Shown: positions 25,968 through 34,318 of the stretch, in pieces | Position numbering within the stretch: position 1 is the stretch's first letter | Layout: every line of letters begins with the position of its first letter | Assembly (NCBI RefSeq): GCF_003116095.1 | Contig: NZ_LGRA01000004.1 | Span: forward strand, 1-64,000 | Direction: 5' to 3' | Length of the DNA: 64,000 bases | From: Azospirillum sp. TSO35-2 | GTDB lineage: Bacteria > Pseudomonadota > Alphaproteobacteria > Azospirillales > Azospirillaceae | Notes under the pieces: generated by a model | Seen by the model: the letters and a program-made list of their open reading frames with translations, nothing else | Database searches by the model: none | Told to the model about the DNA's origin: nothing | Position numbers and translations under genes: made by a program

Positions 25968-27896
25968 TCAGACCGCCTGGGGCAGGCCGTGGATGTAGCC
26001 GACGCCGCCGCTGCGGCGGTTGCGGTAGGCGTCGTCGATCAGGGTGGCGAGGCTGGCCTTGACCTTGTCGTGCAGGCCCTTCTCCCAGTCGCCGGGGTGC
26101 TGGAAGTTGCTCATGATGTAGGAGAAGCCGTTGACGTCGTCGACCGCCTGCAGGCCGGTCGATTCCGCGCCCGCCGGGCAGGACAGGATGCGGGCGAGCT
26201 GCTTGGTGTCGGCGTTGTAGGCCCACAGGAAGTTGTTGACGTGGGCGCCGCTGTCCTCGCCGATGAACAGGGTGCGCAGCTTCTCGGAGAACTTCAGGTT
26301 GTCCGGGTTGGCGATCCGGTCGGCGTCGGCGGTGTTGCCGATCGCGTCGGGGGTGGCGAGGTCACGGCCGACCAGGGCCGGGACGGCGCTGAAATGCACC
26401 GGCACCCAGTCGCTGGCGATCGCCGCACCGGCGGCGTCGCTCTGGCCGCCGGTCATCGGCAGCTGGTAGACGGCGCCGGCGTTGATGGCGTCGACCTTGA
26501 TGCCGCTCTTGCCGTCGCTCATCGACTTGTACATGTAGGACACCGCCATGTAGGCGGTCTTGTCCTTGGCGTTGACGGTGACGCCCTCCAGCTTGGTCAG
26601 GGCCAGGGTGGCGCCGACGGTGGGGGCGTAGCGGTGGGTCTCCAGGAAGGCGGCGGCCTTCTCCATGCCCGGCTTGAACTTCACCCACTGGGTCTTGCCG
26701 CTGAAGGGGATGGCGGTGAAGGACGGGTCCTTCGGATCCTCTTTCTTCACCTCGACGATGTCGGCGGCCTTCAGCGTGTCGGCGAGCGCCTTGATCTCGT
26801 CGCTGGTGGCGTGGCCCAGCTTGACCCAGGTGAGCGCGAAGGCGCCGCCCTTGTCGATGTCCTTGCCGGCCTCCTGCGTCATCTTCGCGGCGTAGAGGGT
26901 GCCGGCGGACAGGTCCTTCGGGTGATCGGCGATGAACATGAACAGGCCGCCGTTGGTGGCGTCGTCGCCCATCAGCACGGTGCGCTGGTCGGGCATCACC
27001 TGCACCAGCTCGTGCGAGATGCGGCCCAGGCAATAGTGCTTCTTGATGCTGCCGGTGCCGTCGGGGTTGACCGTCACTTCCGGCAGGTGGCCGTAGTGAT
27101 AGGGGTTGGCCTTGGTCGCGTCGCCGAACAGGTTCTTGCTGTAGGCGCGGAACTGGTCGTCGATGGCGGTCGCGTCCGGCTCGTACTCCTCGCTCGACAG
27201 GTGGGTGTTCCAGGGCGACAGGCTGGCGCCGCAGGTGATCCACAGGCCGTGCACCGGGCTGGTGTCGACGTTGTGGTACTGCACCAGCTTGAGCGCGCCG
27301 GTCTCCTTGTTCTGGTCCAGCGTCAGGACGGCGATCGGCGACGGCAGCTTGCCGTACATCGAGGCGTCCTTGGAATCGCGGGTGGTGTATTCGAACTGGA
27401 CCACGGCGAACAGGGTGTTGCCGGTGACGCCGGCCACCGTGGCGCCGGGGATCGGGGCCAGCAGGTTGCAGCCGTCCGGGCAGTCGGAGAAGAACGGCGC
27501 CGGCGTCGCCAGCGAGGCGTCGAGGATCGGCTTGCCGTTGATGTCGACATAGCCGCCGGCCAGGATCGTGCCGCCCTTGCCGTCCGGAACCATATCGCCG
27601 GTGATGAACAGCGGCTGGTAGCCGAGCGCGAAGCTCTGCTTGGAGCCGTCGGCCCAGGTCACGACCATGCTGGACTCGACCGTGGTCTTGGCCTGCGCCG
27701 CGGCGGTGGTGGGGGCGGCCATGCCGACGAACTCGACGGCGACCGGCGCGCCCTTGGCGGCGGCGGCCTCGGCGCCCGAGGCGAACAGCAGCTCGCCGGC
27801 GCCGATGCCGGCGACCGGCAGCAGCGGCAGGCCGGCAAGGGCGCGGAGCACGGAGCGGCGCGATGTTTCAGACAGGTGGACGGATGCGTTGGTCAT
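25968..27896 (-). CDS. PhoX-like (DUF839) phosphatase, exported
   Basis: 642 residues with a GGGAGA ribosome site. The N-terminus SRRSVLRALAGLPLLPVAGIGAGELLFASGAEA looks like a twin-arginine signal peptide, although the motif is not the strict SRRxFLK. The mature part has beta-propeller-like segments of the PhoX/DUF839 family: GDMVPDGKGGTILAGG, HGLWITCGASLSPWNTHLSSEE, GHLPEVTVNPDG, YCLGRISHELVQVMPDQRTVLMGDDATNGGLFMFI and FIGEDSGAHVNN. PhoX enzymes are Ca- and Fe-dependent periplasmic alkaline phosphatases; some relatives are only annotated as DUF839. A possible Pho-box-like site lies about 100 bases upstream, and a strong terminator follows. Confidence 0.85.
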   Translation of the reverse strand: MTNASVHLSETSRRSVLRALAGLPLLPVAGIGAGELLFASGAEAAAAKGAPVAVEFVGMAAPTTAAAQAKTTVESSMVVTWADGSKQSFALGYQPLFITGDMVPDGKGGTILAGGYVDINGKPILDASLATPAPFFSDCPDGCNLLAPIPGATVAGVTGNTLFAVVQFEYTTRDSKDASMYGKLPSPIAVLTLDQNKETGALKLVQYHNVDTSPVHGLWITCGASLSPWNTHLSSEEYEPDATAIDDQFRAYSKNLFGDATKANPYHYGHLPEVTVNPDGTGSIKKHYCLGRISHELVQVMPDQRTVLMGDDATNGGLFMFIADHPKDLSAGTLYAAKMTQEAGKDIDKGGAFALTWVKLGHATSDEIKALADTLKAADIVEVKKEDPKDPSFTAIPFSGKTQWVKFKPGMEKAAAFLETHRYAPTVGATLALTKLEGVTVNAKDKTAYMAVSYMYKSMSDGKSGIKVDAINAGAVYQLPMTGGQSDAAGAAIASDWVPVHFSAVPALVGRDLATPDAIGNTADADRIANPDNLKFSEKLRTLFIGEDSGAHVNNFLWAYNADTKQLARILSCPAGAESTGLQAVDDVNGFSYIMSNFQHPGDWEKGLHDKVKASLATLIDDAYRNRRSGGVGYIHGLPQAV

Positions 27897-27998
27897 GACT
27901 GGTCTCTCCCGAACCCTGCTCAGGGCAAGCGGCTGGCGTGCCGCGCGCTTGGAACGCGCGGCTTCGTTTTGGCGAGCGGGCGGGAGGCTAGCGCGGTG

Positions 27999-28015
27999 AT
28001 GTTACAGTTTGACGG
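27999..28015 (-). promoter_or_regulatory. Possible PhoB-binding half-sites upstream of the PhoX-like gene
   Basis: The minus strand reads CCGTCAAACTGTAACAT about 100 bases before the start. CTGTAAC is like an alphaproteobacterial Pho-box half-site, but the spacing to the other half (8 rather than 11) is not canonical, so this is tentative. Confidence 0.25.
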
Positions 28016-28055
28016 TCGCTCCCCATTCGTTTGGGAGGTCGGCCGTTCAAGACGG

Positions 28056-28352
28056 TCAGCGCGCGCTGAGCATGCAGGTGCGGTCGGCCGGCATCGGCAG
28101 GACCACCGGCTTGCCGTCGGGCCCGGTGCCGCGGACCTCGCGCCCGCCGCCCGGCTTGCCCCCCGGTTTCTCCCCTGGCTTCTCGACGATCTCCGGGTCG
28201 CTCAGCTGGCCGGTCACCGCCCATTGCCGGGTCGCGGGGTCCTGGCAGCGCAGCTCGTAGCGGCCCTTCATCGGCTCGGCGGCGGCCCCGGAGGCCAGGG
28301 GGCCGGCGAGCAGGGGAGCGGCCAGGGCGAGGATCAGCGTGCGGCGGGTCAT
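28056..28352 (-). CDS. Small exported protein of unknown function
   Basis: 98 residues. The N-terminal MTRRTLILALAAPLLAGPLASGAAAEP is a clear signal peptide. The mature part of about 70 residues has two cysteines (YELRCQD and DRTCMLSAR), probably disulfide-bonded in the periplasm, with a low-complexity Lys/Pro/Gly stretch between them. Its start overlaps the stop of the Nudix gene by four bases (ATGA), so the two are translationally coupled. Family not recognised. Confidence 0.75.
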   Translation of the reverse strand: MTRRTLILALAAPLLAGPLASGAAAEPMKGRYELRCQDPATRQWAVTGQLSDPEIVEKPGEKPGGKPGGGREVRGTGPDGKPVVLPMPADRTCMLSAR

Positions 28353-28975
28353 GGCGTGGTATCCTCTGGTGGAAGCTTGGCCGGCTGAGGATTCGAGAGC
28401 GCGCGGGCGATGTCGCCCTGCCAGACCATGCTGACCAGCGCGATCTGGGTCAGCAGGTGCATCTCGCCGCGGCCGATGGCGGCCAGCAGCTCCGCACGGG
28501 TCAGGAACAGGATCTCGGTGTCCTCCAGGTCGTCGGACACCGGGGCGGACACGAGGTCGGCGACGCGACGGCAGCCGGTGGCGTGGAACATGTGCGACCA
28601 CGCCCCGCCCTGGTTGGCGTTGACCATGTAGGCGCCGAGGTCGGTCCAGCGCTCCGCCTCCATCCCGGTCTCCTCCAGCAGCTCGCGCTTCGCGGCGTCC
28701 AGCGGCTCTTCGCCGGGCGACAGGTGGCCGCCGGGAAAGACCAGCCCGACCTTGCGCGGGCCGTGGCGGTACTGGCGGTAGGTGACGATGCGGCCGTCCG
28801 CGGTCTCGGCGAAGATGCAGGCGAAGGACGGTTGATCGAACTGGTAGTAATCGTCGATCCGCCGCCCGTCGGGCAGCTCCACCGTCTCCACCCGCACCTT
28901 CAGGAACGGATCGGCGTCGAGCAGGTCGCGGCTGTCGACCACGCTCCAGGGGCGGTGGGGATGGTGATCGGGCAT
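28349..28975 (-). CDS. Nudix hydrolase (ADP-ribose pyrophosphatase-like)
   Basis: 208 residues. The Nudix box is complete: GGHLSPGEEPLDAAKRELLEETGM, matching G-x5-E-x7-REUxEExGU. Upstream FACIFAETADGRIVTYRQYRHG and the following YMVNANQGGAWSHMFHATG fit ADP-sugar or NDP-sugar pyrophosphatases. Substrate is likely a nucleotide sugar or ADP-ribose, but specificity cannot be read. First gene of a pair with the small exported protein. Confidence 0.9.
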   Translation of the reverse strand: MPDHHPHRPWSVVDSRDLLDADPFLKVRVETVELPDGRRIDDYYQFDQPSFACIFAETADGRIVTYRQYRHGPRKVGLVFPGGHLSPGEEPLDAAKRELLEETGMEAERWTDLGAYMVNANQGGAWSHMFHATGCRRVADLVSAPVSDDLEDTEILFLTRAELLAAIGRGEMHLLTQIALVSMVWQGDIARALSNPQPAKLPPEDTTP

Positions 28976-29509
28976 GCGTGTCCTTGTCGTGCTGGGCGGG
29001 CGCCGGCAGGCCGCTTGGCGGGAGCCAGCGGCAGGTTGTAATTCATCGCCGTCGTCGCCAACAAATGGTCAAAGGAGGCAAGGGTCGGTCAAGCCGTCAC
29101 GCGCCCGCCGCTTTGATCCGTTCGGGCAGGGTGGTCTTGGCTGTGCGAATGGTGACGTGCGGCCTGCGATTCCTCCGTCTCTCCACGCCACGGTCATGAT
29201 CCGGGTGGGGTTCGTCACGTTGGCTGAGACAGCGACCGAAGACAGACCCCCTGTCGAGGCACCATGCGGGGAAGCCGTCGTTTCAAGGCGTGTCTGAAAC
29301 GATCGAACAAATCGATGATTGAAGTTTCGCTGAAGCATCGCCAACACAACAGGAAGGACTCCCACCATTCCGGACCTTTCGCACACAAGGCCAAGCTTGA
29401 TGCCGGGCTGATGCGAAATGAAACAAATTGTGTCTTCATTCCACGGTCCCGATATTCCGATTGAGCCGTCCCGGCAAAGTGCCTATCGATTCGGGACCGC
29501 GATATCCGT
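28976..29509. other. Noncoding gap between Nudix and glycosyltransferase genes
   Basis: 534 bases of lower GC than the flanks. The short ORFs here lack ribosome sites and codon bias, and no transposase, tRNA or hairpin-plus-U terminator was recognised. Part of it must hold the divergent promoters. Confidence 0.5.
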
Positions 29510-31978
29510 ATGCCGTCCCGAGCTTCCGCCGGGACCTTCTTCCGCCACGCCGCCCAACCGATCGTCCCATCCATCGCCATGCCCACGGGTCCGATTCCGC
29601 GCCTGATCCACCAGACCTGGAAGAACGACGAGGTTCCGCCGGAATTCCGTCCCCTGCAGCGGAGCTGGATCGAGCGGAATCCGGGCTTCGCCTACCGGTT
29701 CTGGACCGACGACGACATCGCCCGCTTCATCGCGAGCGAGCATCCGGCGCTGCTGCCGGTCTTCCAGGGCTACGCCGATCCCATCGCGCGGATCGATCTG
29801 GCGCGCTACCTGATCCTGCGGCGTTTCGGCGGGGTGTACGCCGACCTCGACTGCGAATGCCTGCGCCCGCTCGACGGGCTTCTCGATGGGCATGGCTTCG
29901 TCGTCGGGGTGGAGCCGGAGGCGCATGGCGCCCTGGAGAAGGCGGTGCAGCGCGGCCTGTCCCGCATCCTCTGCCCGTCCTTCCTCGCCTCGGTCCCCGG
30001 CCATCCCTTCTGGGACCATCTGCTCGCCCGGCTGGTCGAGGCCCGGCATTGCCCGGACGTGCTGGACGCCACCGGGCCGTTCCTGCTGACCCGCGCCCAC
30101 GCCAGCTATGCGGCCGGGCAGGAGGCGGGGGCGGCGGTGACCGTGGTGGCGCCGGAGCTGCTCTACCCGGTCACCAAGGACGATTGCTGGAGCGGGCGGC
30201 TGTTCGACCTCGCCTTCTGGGAACAGGCGACGCGCCAGGCCTACGCCGTCCACTACTGGGAGGGCACCTGGTTCCGCACCGACAGCGATCGCGGCCTCCG
30301 CCTGCCGCGGCAGATCACGGGGACGGTGACCGACGCCCGGCCGCAAGGGACCGAGGCCGGGGCCGAGGCGGCCCCATCAGCCGCTGCGGGCGGTCCGCCG
30401 CTGATTTCCTGCCTGATGGTCACCAAGCTGCGGAGCGGGCTGGTGGAGCTGGCCATCGACAGCTTCGTCCGCCAGACCTACGCCAACCGGGAACTGGTCA
30501 TCGTCTGCGACGCGCCGGTGCCGGGCGAAGACGCCGGGGGGGACGCGCTCGACCGCGTCGCCCGGGCGGTGGCCGGCCGGACGAACATCCGGCTGATCCG
30601 GGTGGAGGGGCCGGGCCGGACGCTGGGCGAACTGCGCAACATCGCCGTCGACCACGCCGCCGGCCGCTATGTCTGCCAGTGGGACGACGACGACCTCTAC
30701 GATCCATGCCGGCTGGAATACCAGCATCTGATGCTGTCCCGCGCCGGCGCCCAGGCCTGCCTGCTGGGGCGCTGGATGATCTGGTGGCCGGCGGAGGACC
30801 CGGACGCGGAGCGGCTGGCCGTGTCGTGCGAGCGGGACTGGGAAGGCTCGCTGCTGTGCGAGCGGGCGGTGATGCCGCGCTATCCCCATCTGCGCCGTGG
30901 CGAGGACACGCCGGTGATCGAGCAGCTCCGCCGCAGCGTCCGGGTGGTCCGCATGGATCTGCCGCGGCTCTACACCTACGTCGCCCATGGCGCCAACACC
31001 TTCGGCGCCGGCCACTTCGACGCCCATTGGCCGCTCGCCACCGCCCGTTTCAGCGGCGAGCGCTGCCGCGCCGTGCTGGAGGAGATGGCGAAGCGCCTGC
31101 CGGTGGAGGCCTACCGCCACGCCCTCGCCGCCCCTCTTCCCGCCGCCCCGTCTTCTCCCGCCTCCGCCTCCGCCTCCGCGGCCCCGGTGGCGATGGGGAC
31201 CGTGCCCAAGGTGCTGGTGCTGACCCCGGTGAAGGACGCCCGGCCGCACCTGCCCCGCTATCTGGAGCTGCTCGCCCGGCTCGACCACGACCCCGCCCGG
31301 CTGTCGCTGGGCTTCCTGGACAGCGACAGCCGGGACGGCACCCACGACTGGCTGGCCGCCCGCCTGCCGGAGCTGCGGGACCGCTACCGCCGGGTGACGC
31401 TGCTGCGGCACGACTACGGCTTCCTCCCCGACGGCCCGCGCTGGGCGCCGGCGATCCAGCGGCGGCGGCGCGAGATCCTGGCGCGGTCGCGCAACCGGCT
31501 GCTGGCCGGCACGCTGGAGGACGAGGCGTGGGTGCTGTGGCTCGACGCCGACTTGGTCGATTACCCGCCGGACCTGCTGACGCGGCTGCTGGCCGCCGGG
31601 CGCGACATCGTCGTCCCCCATTGCGTCCTGCCGGACGGGCGGACCTTCGACCTCAACAGCTTCCGCCTGGATCCGGACGGCGAGGAGGACCCCCGCCACC
31701 GCGTCGACGGCATCTTCCAGCCGCCCCGTGGCGTCGGGCGGCGCTACCTCGACGACTTCCCGGTCACAGGCGGGCCGGACCAGGACATCGTGCCGGTCGA
31801 CGGGGTCGGCGGGGCGGCCCTGCTGGTGCGCGCCGACCTGCACCGCGAGGGGCTGTGCTTCCCGCCCTTCAGCCACCGCGGCTACATCGAAACCGAAGGG
31901 CTGGCGATGATGGCCCGGGACATGGGCGTGACGTCCTGGGCCCTGCCGGGGCTGCGCATCGTCCATGCCGACCGATAG
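29510..31978 (+). CDS. Three-domain glycosyltransferase (GT32-like, GT2, Anp1/GT62-like)
   Basis: 822 residues; the start is uncertain and the ATG at 29579 is an alternative just before the first domain. Domain 1 (about 28-255) is GT32/OCH1-like: IPRLIHQTWKND, ARIDLARYLILRRFGGVYADLDCE with the DxD, and HYWEGTWFR. Domain 2 (about 295-520) is GT2: ISCLMVTKLRSGLVELAI, GELRNIAVDHAAG, CQWDDDDLYDP. After a Pro/Ser/Ala linker, domain 3 (about 565-822) resembles the fungal-type Anp1 mannosyltransferase family: VLVLTPVKDARPHLPRYL, FLDSDSRDGT, AWVLWLDADLVDYPPDLL. Each domain keeps its acidic metal motif, so three successive transfers by one polypeptide are possible (inference). Confidence 0.88.
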   Translation: MPSRASAGTFFRHAAQPIVPSIAMPTGPIPRLIHQTWKNDEVPPEFRPLQRSWIERNPGFAYRFWTDDDIARFIASEHPALLPVFQGYADPIARIDLARYLILRRFGGVYADLDCECLRPLDGLLDGHGFVVGVEPEAHGALEKAVQRGLSRILCPSFLASVPGHPFWDHLLARLVEARHCPDVLDATGPFLLTRAHASYAAGQEAGAAVTVVAPELLYPVTKDDCWSGRLFDLAFWEQATRQAYAVHYWEGTWFRTDSDRGLRLPRQITGTVTDARPQGTEAGAEAAPSAAAGGPPLISCLMVTKLRSGLVELAIDSFVRQTYANRELVIVCDAPVPGEDAGGDALDRVARAVAGRTNIRLIRVEGPGRTLGELRNIAVDHAAGRYVCQWDDDDLYDPCRLEYQHLMLSRAGAQACLLGRWMIWWPAEDPDAERLAVSCERDWEGSLLCERAVMPRYPHLRRGEDTPVIEQLRRSVRVVRMDLPRLYTYVAHGANTFGAGHFDAHWPLATARFSGERCRAVLEEMAKRLPVEAYRHALAAPLPAAPSSPASASASAAPVAMGTVPKVLVLTPVKDARPHLPRYLELLARLDHDPARLSLGFLDSDSRDGTHDWLAARLPELRDRYRRVTLLRHDYGFLPDGPRWAPAIQRRRREILARSRNRLLAGTLEDEAWVLWLDADLVDYPPDLLTRLLAAGRDIVVPHCVLPDGRTFDLNSFRLDPDGEEDPRHRVDGIFQPPRGVGRRYLDDFPVTGGPDQDIVPVDGVGGAALLVRADLHREGLCFPPFSHRGYIETEGLAMMARDMGVTSWALPGLRIVHADR

Positions 31979-32079
31979 GGGCGGCCTGTTGATGGCCGAG
32001 CGGCGCGCTCCCCTGTTGATGGGGGATCGGGGTCGCGCCCGGCCCGCTCCTTCGTCCTGCCCGCAACGGGAAACGCGCC

Positions 32080-33036
32080 ATGTCCGTCACCATGCCCCCG
32101 CCCCCGTCCGTGTCCGCCGCGCCGCCTGATCCCCGGCCCGTGGCGAGCGTCGTCGTCTGCACCCACCGGCGTCCGGAGCTGCTCGACGCCTGCCTGGGCA
32201 GTCTGGTGGGTCAGCGCGCGTCCGGCGGCGCCCATGAGATCCTGGTGGTCGACAATTCCCCCGGGATGGAGGCGCGCCCGGTGGTCGAACGGTGGCAGCC
32301 GGCGTTCGCGATGCGGGGCGTGCCGTTGCGCTACAGGCTGGAGGAGCGGTCCGGTGTCGCCTTTGCCCGCAACCGCGGCGTGGCCGAGGCGGCGGGGGCA
32401 CTGATCGCCTTCATCGACGACGACGAGCGGGCCTGCGAGAACTGGCTGGAGCGGTTGCTGGAGCCCTTCGAGCGCCTGGGCGATGCCGTCGATCTGGTCG
32501 CCGGCGAGGTCGAGCCGGATTTCGGCGACCAGCCCCGGCCCGACTGGCTGGGCGACGACCTGCTGCATTTCTTCTCCTGCCGCTGGGGTTGGGACAGCGC
32601 CTCCCGTTTCCTGCAGGATCACGAGTGGTTCGGCGAGGGCAATTGCGCCTTTCGCAAGCGGCTGCTGGCCGATCGCGGCTTTCCGACCGACTTCGGCCGC
32701 AAGGGCGATGGCCTGATGTCGAACGAGGGGGTGGTCTTCCTCGAGCTGCGTGCGGCGGGGGCGGCGACCTATTATGTCCCCGAAGCCATGGTGTTCCACC
32801 GGATCCACCCCGACCGGTTGAGCCGGCGCTGGCTGATGCGGCGGATGTTTTACCAGGGCGCCTCCGACCGCCTTGCCCAACGGCGCCACGGGATCGCGGA
32901 GCAGCGCTGGGACTTCAACGTCAACCTCGCCAAGCTGGCCGACCTGGACGTCGAGAGCCTGGAGGGGGAGAGCCTGCGGGCGGTGATCCGGCTGTATTTC
33001 CAGTTCGGCTACGCGGCGGCGCCCGGCATGTACTGA
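32080..33036 (+). CDS. GT2 family glycosyltransferase
   Basis: 318 residues. Core motifs: VASVVVCTHRRPELLDACL, ILVVDNSPG, GVAFARNRGVAEAAGALIAFIDDDERACENWL (acidic triad for the metal-donor complex) and WFGEGNCAFRKRLL on the acceptor side. A C-terminal region of about 80 residues is helical, with WLMRRMFYQGASDR. No membrane segments. It follows the three-domain enzyme on the same strand with a 101-base gap, and a bidirectional terminator hairpin lies beyond its stop. Confidence 0.9.
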   Translation: MSVTMPPPPSVSAAPPDPRPVASVVVCTHRRPELLDACLGSLVGQRASGGAHEILVVDNSPGMEARPVVERWQPAFAMRGVPLRYRLEERSGVAFARNRGVAEAAGALIAFIDDDERACENWLERLLEPFERLGDAVDLVAGEVEPDFGDQPRPDWLGDDLLHFFSCRWGWDSASRFLQDHEWFGEGNCAFRKRLLADRGFPTDFGRKGDGLMSNEGVVFLELRAAGAATYYVPEAMVFHRIHPDRLSRRWLMRRMFYQGASDRLAQRRHGIAEQRWDFNVNLAKLADLDVESLEGESLRAVIRLYFQFGYAAAPGMY

Positions 33037-33132
33037 GACCGGGTCCGGGATGTCTTGCCTCCTGACCCCGGTATTCGGTCGCGACGGCGGCCGCGGCCCG
33101 ACAGGGCCGAAGCCTGCGTGGCGTATGAACGC

Positions 33133-33156
33133 AGCGGTCAGGAAATCCTGACCGCT
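33133..33156. terminator. Bidirectional terminator hairpin
   Basis: Perfect 10-bp inverted repeat AGCGGTCAGG / CCTGACCGCT with a 4-base AAAT loop between the convergent GT2 and PhyH-like genes. Confidence 0.65.
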
Positions 33157-33171
33157 TATGACCCCCCGCCG

Positions 33172-34149
33172 TCAGGGCGCGACGTAGATCTGGTTGACGA
33201 AGGGATCGAGGCCCGGCGGCAGTTGGGGGGCGTCGCGGTCCAGCGGCGGGGTCCGCGGGCCGTGCGGGGTGCGGTTGACGTTGTACTGGGCCGACAGCAG
33301 CAGGCGCCGGCCGCGCCGCGGCAGGGCGCCCTTGTGGACGCCGTAGGTGTCGCCGAGGAACCAGCTGCCCGCCGGGCCGGTCATCGCCACGGTGCCCGAA
33401 GTGCCGAAGGCCGCCTCGACCGCCTCGTCGGTCAGGGCGCGGCCGGTGGACAGCGCCCGGCTGCGGTGGCTGCCCTTGACGTACATGTGGGGGCCGCCGT
33501 CGGCGTCGACGTCGGTCAGGTAGAAGAAGATCTTGAAGCCGCGCAGGCTGTCCAGGTCGCGGTGGTGGCGCTGGGTGCCGCGGGGCCCCTGCCGCCCGCC
33601 GAAGCTCTCGCCGCCGTAGGACCACCAGCAGCCGATGTTGTCGAGGATCGGCTTGCAGCCGAGATACAGCTCCGCCGTTTCCAGCACCCGCGGGTCGTTG
33701 AAGAGACCCATCGCGTGCGGCGCCCGCAGGATCTGGTCGATGCCGTGGTAGCCCATGTTGGACTCCAGGCTGGGCGGGCTGTCGGGGCGGAACCAGCCCA
33801 GATGCGGGCGGAACGGGTCGTGGCAGGGCGTCTGCTCGAAATAGGCCCGCAGGTCGGCGACGATGGCCGGGTCGATCGGCGGCAGCAGCGGCGTGACGCC
33901 GTCCCGCTCCAGCGTCCGGCACCAGTCCCGCGCCACCAGCGACGGGTGGAAACCCGGCGTGCGCGGCCGCCGCCCGGCGATCAGCCCGGCCAGCCGGTCG
34001 CGCGTCGCCGGGTCGGTGACGATGGGCAGGATGTCGTAGATGGCGTAGCGCCGGTCGGCCCGCGCCTTGCGCAGATAGGCCCGCGGCGAGGCGATGCGCG
34101 TCCGCAGCTTGTCGAGGAAGTCGTCGAACGGACGGGGCAGGGCTGGCAT
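33172..34149 (-). CDS. Phytanoyl-CoA dioxygenase (PhyH)-like Fe(II)/2-oxoglutarate enzyme
   Basis: 325 residues from the ATG at 34149; the longer frame would need a TTG. The metal triad is visible as HRDLD (His and Asp in QRHHRDLDSLRGFKIFFYLTD) and the distal His in GDTYGVHKGALP, followed by RRLLLSAQYNVN with the 2-oxoglutarate-binding Arg. These match PhyH-family hydroxylases. The substrate is unknown; glycan and lipid clusters use such enzymes to hydroxylate fatty acids, sugars or amino-acid substituents. It is divergent from the BNR-repeat gene. Confidence 0.85.
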   Translation of the reverse strand: MPALPRPFDDFLDKLRTRIASPRAYLRKARADRRYAIYDILPIVTDPATRDRLAGLIAGRRPRTPGFHPSLVARDWCRTLERDGVTPLLPPIDPAIVADLRAYFEQTPCHDPFRPHLGWFRPDSPPSLESNMGYHGIDQILRAPHAMGLFNDPRVLETAELYLGCKPILDNIGCWWSYGGESFGGRQGPRGTQRHHRDLDSLRGFKIFFYLTDVDADGGPHMYVKGSHRSRALSTGRALTDEAVEAAFGTSGTVAMTGPAGSWFLGDTYGVHKGALPRRGRRLLLSAQYNVNRTPHGPRTPPLDRDAPQLPPGLDPFVNQIYVAP

Positions 34150-34318
34150 GGAGGGCGGCACCGCGCGGCAGGTTGAGACGATGATGACGGGAACTCTTCC
34201 CGATTGCACCGGCCTTTTCAAGGCGCGTCCCCTCCGCCGCCCGGCTATGCTGCTGAGGCACGACGTCGCGGGTTATAGAAGCCGACGGTCTTTTCCAAGA
34301 GGGGGCACAAGGACACCG

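Noticed and set aside
25956-28388. Long plus-strand open frame opposite the PhoX-like gene
   Set aside because: It is antisense to a protein with recognisable family motifs and signal peptide; its own translation is Gly/Val/Asp-rich with no domain.
29069-29386. Minus-strand ORF in the 28976-29509 gap
   Set aside because: No ribosome site, no recognisable domain and poor codon bias.
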